In this document: one piece after another, positions 31,289-40,131 of the stretch
Numbering within the stretch: position 1 is the first letter of the stretch
Layout: each line of letters begins with the position of its first letter
Source: Candidatus Hungatella pullicola
GTDB taxonomy: Bacteria; Bacillota; Clostridia; Lachnospirales; Lachnospiraceae
Direction of reading: 5' to 3'
DNA: 40,641 bases
Assembly: GCA_019114305.1 (NCBI GenBank)
Contig: DXFU01000072.1
Location: forward strand, 1 to 40,641
Position numbers and translations under genes: made by a program
Notes under the pieces: generated by a model
Told to the model about the DNA's origin: nothing
Seen by the model: the letters and a program-made list of their open reading frames with translations, nothing else
The model's database searches: none

Positions 31289-32857
31289 ATGTCTAAGAAA
31301 GTCAGTGTAAGCAAGCATGTTGAATCTACTTATGGAGAAAAAATTATTGATATATTTGTATTCTTGGTATTATGTCTGTTTCCATTGGTGGTTACAGATT
31401 TTTACTTTAATATTCTGGTTACAAAATATTATTTCTATGTTGGCAGTGTACTGGTGCTGGCGGTTTTGCTTTTTTTTGATGCTTTGCTGGAACGAGAAAA
31501 GGTGGGGCAGTGGTTCTCTGCTTTTCAGTGGTCAAAGTTTCGAAAAAGCATTACAGTGACCGATGTTTCACTGCTTATTTTTTTGGTTGTAGCCGTGATT
31601 TCTACAGTATGTTCTGATTATGTGTATGAGTCATTCTGGGGAAATGAAGGAAGATATTCCGGTTTATTTCTTCTGTCTTTTTATGGGTTTGCTTATTACG
31701 CAGTCAGCAGATTTGGAACATTAAAGAGCTGGCATTTAGACGGTTTCCTCATTGCCAGTATTCTGGTATGTCTGTTTGGAATTACAGACTATTTTCAGCT
31801 TGATATTCTTGGATTTAAGAAAGAGATGGTAGAGTCACAGAAAGCGCTGTTTACTTCTACTCTTGGAAATATAAATACCTATACTGCCTTTGTCGGTATG
31901 GTAGGGGCTGCGGCCTCTGTTTTGTTTGCAATGGAGAAAAACAGAAAGAAACTAGTCTTTTATTATGCTGCTATGGTGGTAAGCCTGTTTGCTCTGATTA
32001 TGGGAGTAAGCGACAATGCGTATCTGTCTTTGCTTGCGCTTCTTGGATTTTTGCCGCTGCTGTTGTTTAAGACCAGAGATGGAATGAAACGATACCTGAT
32101 AATTGTTTCTACTGTTCTTACGGTGTTTCAGTGTATTTCCTGGATTAACCATGCTCTTCCGGAAATGGTTTTGGGAATTGACAGCGCTTTTAATCTGATC
32201 GCTGATAATGAACGGCTCATTTGGGGCGTTTTGGCTATGTGGGCTGTAACGGGAGTATTCTATGCATATGACTTTAAAACAGGACGAACAGGAGACCGAA
32301 TTTATAAGGTGCCCCGTCTTGTTTGGCTGGGAATGTTAGCACTGGTGTTTGTGGCTGCAGCATATATGTGGGCTGATGTAAACCTTAGGGGAAATGCCAA
32401 CGGATATGGTCCTTTAGGGACATATCTTCTTTTCAATGACGATTGGGGAACCCATAGAGGTTATATTTGGAGAAATGCTATGGAAAGTTTTTCCCAGTTT
32501 TCTCTGTTTAAAAAGATATTTGGTTTTGGACCGGATACATTTGCTATGATTTTGATGGATAAGACAGCTGATAATATATATGGGGAAATTTTTGACAATG
32601 CCCATAATGAGTATCTCCACTACCTTCTTACTGTGGGAGCAGCGGGACTGGCCGCTTATCTGATGTTTATTGGTTCATTTATTGTGCGGGCAGCTAAAAA
32701 GGCAGGAGAGAATAAGTTAGTGGCAGCTGCTGTGTTTGCTGTGATCTGCTACTGTGCTCAAGCAACGGTGAATTTGAATCTGCCCATTGCGACACCAGTT
32801 ATGTGGATGTTTTTGATGCTGGCCGCTTCCGCTATAAAGAAACAGCGGGCAAAGTGA
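31289..32857 (+). CDS. O-antigen ligase / Wzy-like polymerase family membrane protein
   Basis: A 522-residue protein with about twelve to thirteen membrane helices. The hallmark of the Wzy_C/WaaL family, a large outer loop before HNEYLHYLLTVGAAGLAAYL (near residues 440-460), is present; this histidine region is essential in WaaL. RTGDRI and NDDWGTHRGYIWRNAMESF, with GFGPDTF, complete the outer-loop signature. It may polymerise repeat units or ligate a glycan to a surface acceptor; the family does not separate the two by sequence. A purine-rich AGAGGAAAGGG site precedes the ATG. The sugar transferase gene follows 37 bases later. Confidence 0.88.
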   Translation: MSKKVSVSKHVESTYGEKIIDIFVFLVLCLFPLVVTDFYFNILVTKYYFYVGSVLVLAVLLFFDALLEREKVGQWFSAFQWSKFRKSITVTDVSLLIFLVVAVISTVCSDYVYESFWGNEGRYSGLFLLSFYGFAYYAVSRFGTLKSWHLDGFLIASILVCLFGITDYFQLDILGFKKEMVESQKALFTSTLGNINTYTAFVGMVGAAASVLFAMEKNRKKLVFYYAAMVVSLFALIMGVSDNAYLSLLALLGFLPLLLFKTRDGMKRYLIIVSTVLTVFQCISWINHALPEMVLGIDSAFNLIADNERLIWGVLAMWAVTGVFYAYDFKTGRTGDRIYKVPRLVWLGMLALVFVAAAYMWADVNLRGNANGYGPLGTYLLFNDDWGTHRGYIWRNAMESFSQFSLFKKIFGFGPDTFAMILMDKTADNIYGEIFDNAHNEYLHYLLTVGAAGLAAYLMFIGSFIVRAAKKAGENKLVAAAVFAVICYCAQATVNLNLPIATPVMWMFLMLAASAIKKQRAK

Positions 32858-32894
32858 TTGGGAAATGAAGGATTAAGGGATTGATTAAGAGACA

Positions 32895-34280
32895 ATGGAA
32901 AAAAGGACAAATAACAGCCGTTTTGAGCAATATAAAAGAATTGTAAAATTCCTCAGTTCAGCTATTATTGTTGTGTTGGAACTGACCCTTTATGTATACG
33001 TCTGGATGAATTATTACAACGTAAATATGACAGTGGCTTTCTGGAGAAGAGGAAATTGGCTGGTAGCCGGAGAATACCTGGTGCTGCTGCTTTTGCTTCA
33101 TCGCATGTACGGAGGGTTAAAAGTAGGAATTTATAAATACTGGAATCTGGTTTATTCTCACATGATATCTATTGTGGGAGTCAATGTGTTTTCTTATGTA
33201 CAGGTTGTGTTGTTTGATAAGAAGATGCATAACCCTACAGCGCTGATTGTTATGACTTTTGTAGATCTGATTCTGGTTATGGTATGGGCCGGAGCCTTTA
33301 AGAAGTTGTATGTATTTCTTTTTCCAAAGAAAAGACTTCTTTTAGTGTACGGAAAGAAACCCATGTTTCATTTAATGAATCGGATTGGAACAAGAGAAGA
33401 TAAGTATGAGATTGCCCTTACGGTTCCCATAAACTGCGGAATAGAAAAAATTGTAAAGCAGGCTGAAGATTATGACGGTGTGATTATCGGAGATATTGCA
33501 GCCAGAGCAAGAAACCAGCTGTTAAAGCTCTGTTATGAGAAGAATATCCGAAGCTATACAGTTCCAAAGATCAGCGACATTTTGCTGAGAAGTTCTGTGG
33601 AGCTTAATATTTTTGATTCTCCTCTTTATCTGTCCAGGAATATTGATGGATTGGCTTGGGATCAGAAGGTGGTTAAGAGAATCGAAGATGTTGTAATTGC
33701 GTTTATCTTATTGGTTCTTACCAGCCCGTTTTTCTTGTTTATTGCTATTGCTATAAAATGTACAGACAGAGGTCCGGTATTTTATATGCAGAATCGTCTG
33801 ACAATCGGGGGAAAGGTTTTCCAGATTTATAAGTTCCGTACAATGATTGTGGATGCAGAAAAGAAAAGCGGTCCGGTAAAAGCGGGAGAAAGAGATCCCA
33901 GGATTCTTCCTGTTGGAAGATTTCTTCGGGCTACCAGATTGGATGAACTCCCCCAATTGATTAACATATTGAAGGGTGATATGAGTCTGGTAGGACCAAG
34001 ACCGGAGAGACCGGAGCTGGCTAAAACCATTACAAAGCATATCCCGGAATTTCCCTACCGTCTGAAAGTCAAGGCAGGGCTGACTGGATATGCCCAGATA
34101 CATGGAAGATACTGTACTACCAGTTATGATAAATTAAAATTGGATTTAACTTATATTAGAAACTATTCCATTCTGCTGGATTTAAAATTGATTTTAATGA
34201 CGCCTAAGGTGCTGTTTATGAAGGAATCTACAGACGGCTTTGAAGAAGGAAAGTGGGAGGATCCCGCTTTAAAAAATTAA
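32895..34280 (+). CDS. Polyprenyl glycosylphosphotransferase (WbaP/WcaJ-like)
   Basis: A 461-residue enzyme that starts glycan synthesis by moving a sugar phosphate onto undecaprenyl phosphate. Four or so N-terminal helices (about 15-125) are followed by a cytosolic domain (130-250) and the catalytic Bac_transf domain (255-455). The latter begins with a helical membrane segment, then KFRTM, the RATRLDELPQLINILKGDMSLVGPRPE region, and KAGLTGYAQIHGR. All core motifs are intact. No strong ribosome site is seen; AAGGG lies about 20 bases upstream, so expression may be low or coupled. It gives the start of a Wzx/Wzy-type or ABC-type polymer in this cluster. Confidence 0.93.
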   Translation: MEKRTNNSRFEQYKRIVKFLSSAIIVVLELTLYVYVWMNYYNVNMTVAFWRRGNWLVAGEYLVLLLLLHRMYGGLKVGIYKYWNLVYSHMISIVGVNVFSYVQVVLFDKKMHNPTALIVMTFVDLILVMVWAGAFKKLYVFLFPKKRLLLVYGKKPMFHLMNRIGTREDKYEIALTVPINCGIEKIVKQAEDYDGVIIGDIAARARNQLLKLCYEKNIRSYTVPKISDILLRSSVELNIFDSPLYLSRNIDGLAWDQKVVKRIEDVVIAFILLVLTSPFFLFIAIAIKCTDRGPVFYMQNRLTIGGKVFQIYKFRTMIVDAEKKSGPVKAGERDPRILPVGRFLRATRLDELPQLINILKGDMSLVGPRPERPELAKTITKHIPEFPYRLKVKAGLTGYAQIHGRYCTTSYDKLKLDLTYIRNYSILLDLKLILMTPKVLFMKESTDGFEEGKWEDPALKN

Positions 34281-34353
34281 TATTTAGACTTTACTTGGAC
34301 AATGAATTTTGAGTTTTGGAAGATGGAAAGAGAGTGGTTTTCCATGAGACTGA

Positions 34354-34382
34354 TTGCGTTATTCATGGAGAAATGCTATACT
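34354..34382 (+). promoter_or_regulatory. Promoter of the CgeB-like/second exporter operon
   Basis: TTGCGT (34354-34359), 17 bases, then TATACT (34377-34382) preceded by TGC, an extended -10. It has the same architecture and similar surrounding bases as the promoter at 31227. Confidence 0.75.
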
Positions 34383-34434
34383 GTATGAGATGTTTTCTCT
34401 CGATGTAATGAAGGTGCAGAGAGGATAAGTAATC

Positions 34435-35886
34435 ATGAATAAAATTAGAGATAACCCTGCCATTGAAACCCTTTTTTTTATGACCTACTTCCTGTTTCAA
34501 TCTATAACATACAGGGAAGCGAGAAAAGTGGGAAAAATAGAGGAAGGAAAAAAAGGTTTTCTATCTGGTGAAAAAAAATATTTGAAGGATCTGAATATTG
34601 CGGTCATATGTGATGAATTAACTTATGTGAATTTTTCCAGAGAGTGTCATTTGTATGCCCTGACTCCAAATAACTGGAAGCAGGTATTGGAAGATTATCA
34701 GATAGATTTGTTCCTATGTGAATCGGCCTGGGAAGGAAGAAAAAGGGACCATCAATGCTGGAGGGGAAGAATTTATAAGAATCACTTTGTAAAGTTTGAG
34801 ACAAGGAAGGTTCTGTTCGATATCCTTGACGCCTGCAGGAAAAGAAAGATTCCTACTGTTTTTTGGAACAAAGAAGATCCAACTTATTTTGGCAATCCTA
34901 GATATGATTTTGTAGATACAGCTCTTCACTTCCAGTACATTTTTACAACTGCACAGGAATGTGTAAAAAAGTATCAGGAGCTGGGTCACAAGCAGACGAA
35001 TGTTTTAATGTTTGGTTTTTCTCCCGATTTTTATAATCCCAAGGGCAGCGGCATCAAGGAAAAGAAAGCTGTTTTTGCCGGCAGCTGGTTTGGAGAGGAT
35101 AAAGGAAGATGCGCTATGGAAAGCGCATTGTTTGATAAAGTAATAAATGAAAATATTCCGCTGGAAATCTATGACAGGCAGTCAGGAAGCAGAAAAAAAA
35201 ATCGGCAATATCCGCAAAAATATCAAAGGTTTGTGCACCAGGCTGTTGGTCAGGAAGCTTTGGGAGAAATTGTAAAGAAAAGTTTATATGCATTAAATAT
35301 TAACACAGTTATGTGTTCTGAAACTATGTTTGCCAGACGGGTTTATGAACTTATGGCAAGTAATGTTTATATTATATCCGGTGCCTCTTCCGCTATGTCC
35401 AAATGGTTAAAAGGAAGATATTCACAGGTGGGGGATCCTTTACCCCATAACGTGGAAGAAATCTGCAGAGATAATGTAAATTATGTATTTCAAAACCATA
35501 CAAATAAACAGAGATTAACTGATATGCTTAATAAAATAGGATATCCTGTAAAACAGGAGAAAATTTCTGTTGCTGTCTGCAGTTCTAAATACGATTATGG
35601 TTGCTATCAGGAAGGAAAGATTTCCGTTTATACGGTAAAATCAATGGATGAGATATCGACTGATTTTCAGTATTTTATTATATGGGAGAATGAGAAACTG
35701 CCGCAGCTTGAGAAGATGGCAGTGCATTTTGATTATTTGACAGAGGATTGTGGAGTGAGAATCAGTAAAAACCACTTCTATCAGACCGTGGAAGATGATG
35801 ATAATGTTGGCGTCCTGTTTCCTGTGGGCATGCTAAAATTGATACATTCAGGAACTGCCGTCAAAACAAAAAAATATCAAATTTAA
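34435..35886 (+). CDS. CgeB-like glycosyltransferase
   Basis: A 483-residue soluble protein resembling the CgeB/DUF3880 family with a Glyco_trans_1-type C-terminal domain. Visible features include CHLYALTPNNWKQVLEDY, DLFLCESAWEG, PTVFWNKEDPTYF, IFTTAQECVKKY, LMFGFSPDFYNP, FAGSWFGEDKGRC and the C-terminal nucleotide-site region FARRVYELMASNVYIISGASSAM. The last 110 residues form an extra domain. It is paralogous to the partial gene at 40132. CgeB-type proteins are putative glycosyltransferases; acceptor and donor are not known. The N-terminal 45 residues are poorly conserved-looking. AGAGAGGAT precedes the ATG. Confidence 0.78.
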   Translation: MNKIRDNPAIETLFFMTYFLFQSITYREARKVGKIEEGKKGFLSGEKKYLKDLNIAVICDELTYVNFSRECHLYALTPNNWKQVLEDYQIDLFLCESAWEGRKRDHQCWRGRIYKNHFVKFETRKVLFDILDACRKRKIPTVFWNKEDPTYFGNPRYDFVDTALHFQYIFTTAQECVKKYQELGHKQTNVLMFGFSPDFYNPKGSGIKEKKAVFAGSWFGEDKGRCAMESALFDKVINENIPLEIYDRQSGSRKKNRQYPQKYQRFVHQAVGQEALGEIVKKSLYALNINTVMCSETMFARRVYELMASNVYIISGASSAMSKWLKGRYSQVGDPLPHNVEEICRDNVNYVFQNHTNKQRLTDMLNKIGYPVKQEKISVAVCSSKYDYGCYQEGKISVYTVKSMDEISTDFQYFIIWENEKLPQLEKMAVHFDYLTEDCGVRISKNHFYQTVEDDDNVGVLFPVGMLKLIHSGTAVKTKKYQI

Positions 35887-35905
35887 GTACGAAAAGGAGA
35901 AAAAA

Positions 35906-37165
35906 ATGAAAATTTGTGTTGTTGGTTTAGGATATATTGGCCTGCCTACATCAGCTATGTTTGCAAGCCATGGATGTGAAGTCGTGGGAGTAGATGTGTC
36001 ACAGCATGTTGTAGACACATTGAATGCTGGCCATATTCATATTGAAGAGCCGGGATTAGCCGATGTAATAAAAAAAGTGGTTTCAAATGGAAATTTCAGG
36101 GCATCTTTAAATCCGGAGAAGGCAGATGCTTTTATTATAGCAGTGCCTACACCTAACCTTGATGACGAATTTTTAAGCTGTGATTTGACTTATGTTTTAG
36201 AAGCAGCAAAAGAAATTATACCTTATGTTGAAAAGGGAAATACTGTTATTGTAGAATCTACAATTGCGCCCAGATCTACAGATGACTATGTAAAGCCTAT
36301 TTTTGAAGAGGCTGGTTTTCAAATTGGAAAGGATCTTTACCTGGCACACTGTCCGGAAAGAGTACTGCCGGGCCAGATATTGTATGAGCTGAAGCATAAT
36401 AACCGCATTATTGGAGGCATAACACCAGAATGCACGGAACATGCGGCAGATGTATATGGCATATTTGTAGAGGGAGAATTGATTAAGACAGAGGCGAAAA
36501 CAGCAGAGCTGTCTAAATGCATGGAAAACACCTTTAGAGATGTGAATATTGCTTTGGCCAATGAGCTGGCAAAAATATGTTATCGGCTGGACATTAACTG
36601 TCTGGATGTGATTAATATGGCCAATAAGCATCCCCGTGTTAATATCCATCAGCCAGGTCCGGGTGTAGGTGGGCATTGTCTTGCTATTGATCCCTATTTT
36701 ATCTGTGCGAAGGCGCCAGAGGAGGCTAAAATAATCCGTTTGAGCAGAGATACCAATAAAAGTATGCCTCAGTTTGTAGTTGAGAAAACAAAAATGTTGC
36801 TGGGGGCTGCGAGAAATCCTAAAATTGCCGCTTTCGGTGTAACTTATAAGGGAAATGTAGATGATGTGAGAGAAAGTCCGTCTATGGAGATCATCCATAT
36901 GCTGAAAGCGGAAGGATATGAGATTGCAGTGTATGACCCTCATGTAAATAATCCGGAATATGTGGATTTGGATACTGCAGTAAAAGATGCCGATATTGCT
37001 TTGATTTTGACCGATCATAACGAGTACAAGAATATGGATTTGGCGGCCATTGCTGAAAAAATGAAAACACCTCAGATGTTTGACACAAGAAATATAATAA
37101 AAAATGCAGAAGGTACTGGCCTGACTGTAATTAATTACGGAAATTTATATCAGTTTAAGAAATAA
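35906..37165 (+). CDS. wecC: UDP-N-acetyl-D-mannosamine dehydrogenase-like enzyme
   Basis: A 419-residue nucleotide-sugar 6-dehydrogenase. The N-terminal Rossmann motif is GLGYIG (7-12), followed by VDVS (29-32), VPTPNLDD (80-87), ESTIAPRSTD (117-126) and the active-site region GPGVGGHCLAIDPYF (251-265) with catalytic C258. FGVTYKGNVDDVRESPS is the C-terminal UDP-binding region. The STIAPRST and HCLAIDPYF patterns place it with WecC-type rather than UDP-glucose dehydrogenases. It would make UDP-ManNAcA or a related uronic acid, adding negative charge to a polymer. No WecB epimerase is in the window. AAAAGGAGA precedes the ATG. Confidence 0.88.
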   Translation: MKICVVGLGYIGLPTSAMFASHGCEVVGVDVSQHVVDTLNAGHIHIEEPGLADVIKKVVSNGNFRASLNPEKADAFIIAVPTPNLDDEFLSCDLTYVLEAAKEIIPYVEKGNTVIVESTIAPRSTDDYVKPIFEEAGFQIGKDLYLAHCPERVLPGQILYELKHNNRIIGGITPECTEHAADVYGIFVEGELIKTEAKTAELSKCMENTFRDVNIALANELAKICYRLDINCLDVINMANKHPRVNIHQPGPGVGGHCLAIDPYFICAKAPEEAKIIRLSRDTNKSMPQFVVEKTKMLLGAARNPKIAAFGVTYKGNVDDVRESPSMEIIHMLKAEGYEIAVYDPHVNNPEYVDLDTAVKDADIALILTDHNEYKNMDLAAIAEKMKTPQMFDTRNIIKNAEGTGLTVINYGNLYQFKK

Positions 37166-37167
37166 TC

Positions 37168-37228
37168 AAATCAGCCTAATTTTGGAGATAAAGAATCGTA
37201 TATAGTATTTCCTTAATTAGGCTGATTT
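37168..37228 (+). terminator. Long-stem hairpin, likely intrinsic terminator or attenuator
   Basis: A 14-bp perfect stem (AAATCAGCCTAATT at 37168-37181 with AATTAGGCTGATTT at 37215-37228) with a 33-base loop. It is followed by TTAAATTTTT, a modest T tract. It lies between wecC and the second ABC permease and would reduce or condition read-through. Confidence 0.6.
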
Positions 37229-37255
37229 TAAATTTTTGAGAGGATAAATAAGTAC

Positions 37256-38062
37256 ATGTGGCAAAATATAAGAATAGTATTGATAGAAAATTATAAAAAC
37301 CGATATCGTTTGTTGAGACTGGCTAACTACGAACTGAAGAAACAGAATACAGAAACAGTATTTGGCTTTCTGTGGAATTTTTTGAATCCTGCATTACAGA
37401 TATTTGTTTATTGGTTTGTTTTTGCGATTGGCTTAAAAACTGCTGCGCCACAGGGGAAATATCCATATATTATTTGGATGATTGTAGGCATTATGCCTTG
37501 GTTTTATATAAGCACTGCCTTAACCACCACGATGACATCTATTCTTGCCTATGGAGGGATTTTGAAGAGAATGGCTTTTCCAATGGCAATTGTTCCTGTA
37601 AAATCAGTGCTATCTTCTCTTATTAGCCATTTATGGTCAATGCTTGTGGTTGTTGTTATTATTTTTGCTTCTGGCCATGGAATCAGCCGCCTTTGGATTC
37701 AAACCTTTTATTTTATGTTTTGCAGCGTAGCATTTTTGGTAGGATATGCTCTTTTTGCATCAGCGGTAAATATGGTGTTCAGAGACTTCCAGAAAATCAT
37801 GAGTTCCGTAATCCGGCTTTTATTTTATATTACGCCCATTGTTTGGGTACAGGAAAATTTGCCGGAGAAACTGCAGTTCATTTTAAAGTTAAATCCGTTT
37901 GCTTATATTATTGATGGATACAGGGACAGCCTTTTATATGGCAGAGGTTTGAACTGGCATTGGAAACAGGGAATCTATTTTTGGATAGTTGCCATTCTTT
38001 TATTTATTATAGGCTGCAATGTCCATATGAAATTTCGCAAAAAATTCATTGATTTAATATAG
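37256..38062 (+). CDS. Second ABC-2 type polysaccharide export permease (Wzm/TagG family)
   Basis: A 268-residue permease with about six membrane helices. It has LANYELKKQNTETVFGFLWNFLNPAL, MIVGIMPWFY, the RLLFYITPIVW motif and LNPFAYIIDGYRDSLL, clearly related to the permease at 5102 but quite divergent, so the two are not recent copies. It starts 28 bases after a hairpin, with GAGAGG twelve bases before the ATG. It pairs with the ATPase gene directly downstream and would export a polymer made by the right-hand cluster. Confidence 0.92.
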   Translation: MWQNIRIVLIENYKNRYRLLRLANYELKKQNTETVFGFLWNFLNPALQIFVYWFVFAIGLKTAAPQGKYPYIIWMIVGIMPWFYISTALTTTMTSILAYGGILKRMAFPMAIVPVKSVLSSLISHLWSMLVVVVIIFASGHGISRLWIQTFYFMFCSVAFLVGYALFASAVNMVFRDFQKIMSSVIRLLFYITPIVWVQENLPEKLQFILKLNPFAYIIDGYRDSLLYGRGLNWHWKQGIYFWIVAILLFIIGCNVHMKFRKKFIDLI

Positions 38063-38064
38063 GT

Positions 38065-38877
38065 ATGGTGATGGAGATGAAAGATGAGATAGCAATTAAA
38101 TGTACACATTTATATAAAAAATATCCTTTGTACACCGGAGATATGGAGCGGCTAAAGGGATTGCTACTGCCCCATTATAAGCCAAAGGAATTTGTTGCAC
38201 TCCAGGATATTAATCTGGAATTTCGAAAAGGGGAGATTATTGGCATCATTGGGCTGAATGGTTCAGGGAAATCCACATTGGCAAGCATTATTTCAGGAAT
38301 TACCTATCCGACAGAAGGGAAGATAGAAATTAACGGGGAAGTGAATATGCTGTCTGCCAACGCAGGTATGGAGAACAATCTGACAGGTATGGAAAATATA
38401 GATTATAAGTGCCTGCTCCTTGGTTTTACGCCAAAAGAAATTGATGAAATCAGAGATGACATTATAAAGTTTGCAGATATAGGAATTCATATTAATCAGC
38501 CGCTGAGAACCTATTCCAGCGGTATGCGTTCTAGATTGGGGTTTGCCATATCTGTTCACATGAATCCTGACATATTGATTATTGATGAGGCTTTATCTGT
38601 AGGAGATAATAGTTTTACCGATAAGTGTCTGAACAAAATGAATGAATTTAAAGAGAATGGGAAAACAATATTGTTTGTAAGCCACTCAGTAATGCAGATG
38701 CAGGGATTCTGCGATAAGGTGGTATGGCTGCATCAGGGAAAGCTGCTGGGAGAGGAAATACCGGAGAAAATATTAGTTCCTTATTGTGGATTCGCAAGGG
38801 AAATTAATGGTATGACGGCAGAGGAGAAAAGCAGGCTAAATCCTACGCTGCAGGAGTATCAGAAAAAGTATTTGTAA
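38065..38877 (+). CDS. ABC exporter ATPase, short form (TagH/Wzt type without C-terminal domain)
   Basis: A 270-residue ATPase. Walker A GLNGSGKST (63-71), signature YSSGM (150-154), Walker B ILIIDEALSVGD (170-181) and switch histidine in VSHSV are intact. FRKGEIIGIIG and the region before it are typical of the polysaccharide/teichoic acid export subgroup. It lacks the Wzt carbohydrate-binding domain found in the ATPase at 5933, so export here should not depend on recognising a capped chain end. Only two bases separate it from the permease. Several ATG codons near the start (38065, 38071, 38077) leave the exact start open. Confidence 0.9.
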   Translation: MVMEMKDEIAIKCTHLYKKYPLYTGDMERLKGLLLPHYKPKEFVALQDINLEFRKGEIIGIIGLNGSGKSTLASIISGITYPTEGKIEINGEVNMLSANAGMENNLTGMENIDYKCLLLGFTPKEIDEIRDDIIKFADIGIHINQPLRTYSSGMRSRLGFAISVHMNPDILIIDEALSVGDNSFTDKCLNKMNEFKENGKTILFVSHSVMQMQGFCDKVVWLHQGKLLGEEIPEKILVPYCGFAREINGMTAEEKSRLNPTLQEYQKKYL

Positions 38878-38889
38878 GGGAGAAGGACA

Positions 38890-40107
38890 ATGGAAATAGA
38901 AAATGCCAGAATTAAAGCCTTAAGTGTAAAGGGATATTCTACAGATTATGTATTTCAGACAATAAAAGGTTCCGGGAATTATTATGAAAATACTATTTTA
39001 GAGAAATGGCTTCCCTATATAAAAGATGCTAAGATTATTTTGGATATTGGGGCAAATTTGGGGAACCACACATTATACTGGTCTCAAAATATGGATTATG
39101 AAAGGATTTATTCTTTCGAACCATTTACTCCTAATTTTGAAGTGTTACGGCAGAATGTTAAGGACAATGGATTAAAAAATATTGTGTTAGTTCATAAAGG
39201 AATTGGTGAAAAAAAGGGTTATACAAATATTCTTGAGTTTGATGAGTCTAATTATGGAGGAACAACTCTTGATGTTTCTGTAAATGGAGAAAAAGGAGAA
39301 ATTGAAATCACTGACATTGATTCCTTTGCGGCGGAACAGAATATTGAAAGAATTGACTTTATAAAAATTGATACAGAGGGATATGAGCAAAAAGTGCTTC
39401 AGGGAATGGAAAAGACCTTAAACCAGTTTTCTCCTGATTTGTGGATAGAAGTCACGGCTTCATCTGTTCAGCCTATTGTTGAGAAGCTGCGCAGTTTAGG
39501 CTATGTGATTGCAGACATAGAAGGATTTAATCTTCTTTTTCTCAGTCAAAAAAGACACGGAGAATCCCTTGAGGAATACAGCTATATGTCTGCGCTGAAA
39601 CAAATGTTTTTATATCTGAAAAAGACCAATGATTATTATGGCAACTATATGAAGACAAAGCAATGGCTGGAAGATGCAAATAGAAAGCTTAAACAAAGTG
39701 AGAACAACAGCCAAAATACAGATCTAAAGTATCATAAGGCCTTGGACGACTATGAGACGACCAAAAGATGGCTCTCAGACAGAAACAAAGAGCTGGAAAA
39801 AATAAAAAAGGATTTAGACGGATTAAGAGAGGTTAATAAGGCTATACAGGCAGAAAATGAAGGCTTAAAGGCAGAATATAAAGATTCTTTGATTGCTTCC
39901 TACAAAGATTATGATATGGCTTTGATGGTTATAGAAGAATTAAAGAGAAAGGTTCAGAATCAGGAAATACAAAATAAATATTTAAAAAATGAAAATGCCC
40001 AGTACAGAAAAAAGCTTTCAATGATTACTGATACAAAATGGGGACAGCTGGCTGTTAAGACTTATCGGATGCTGCAGAAGATAAAATCAAAGATTTTGAA
40101 GAAGTAG
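38890..40107 (+). CDS. FkbM-family methyltransferase with coiled-coil tail
   Basis: A 405-residue protein. The FkbM methyltransferase domain (about 45-215) has ILDIGANLGNHT (50-61), the SAM-binding acid in FEPF (76-79) and IDFIKIDTEGYEQKVLQG, the family's typical core. Residues about 240-385 are charged and helical and likely form a coiled coil; they hold a repeated unit, TKQWLEDANRKL and TKRWLSDRNKEL. The end is basic (KIKSKILKK), suiting membrane contact. It sits directly after the second ABC exporter and would O-methylate a sugar or act on a lipid-linked glycan. GGGAGAAGG precedes the ATG. Confidence 0.88.
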   Translation: MEIENARIKALSVKGYSTDYVFQTIKGSGNYYENTILEKWLPYIKDAKIILDIGANLGNHTLYWSQNMDYERIYSFEPFTPNFEVLRQNVKDNGLKNIVLVHKGIGEKKGYTNILEFDESNYGGTTLDVSVNGEKGEIEITDIDSFAAEQNIERIDFIKIDTEGYEQKVLQGMEKTLNQFSPDLWIEVTASSVQPIVEKLRSLGYVIADIEGFNLLFLSQKRHGESLEEYSYMSALKQMFLYLKKTNDYYGNYMKTKQWLEDANRKLKQSENNSQNTDLKYHKALDDYETTKRWLSDRNKELEKIKKDLDGLREVNKAIQAENEGLKAEYKDSLIASYKDYDMALMVIEELKRKVQNQEIQNKYLKNENAQYRKKLSMITDTKWGQLAVKTYRMLQKIKSKILKK

Positions 40108-40131
40108 AGTTGTAGGGGAGATGGGATAACT

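Noticed and set aside
36197-37018. 273-codon open frame antisense to wecC
   Set aside because: Its residues are Cys/His/Ile-rich with no motif, and it lies wholly opposite an intact enzyme gene.
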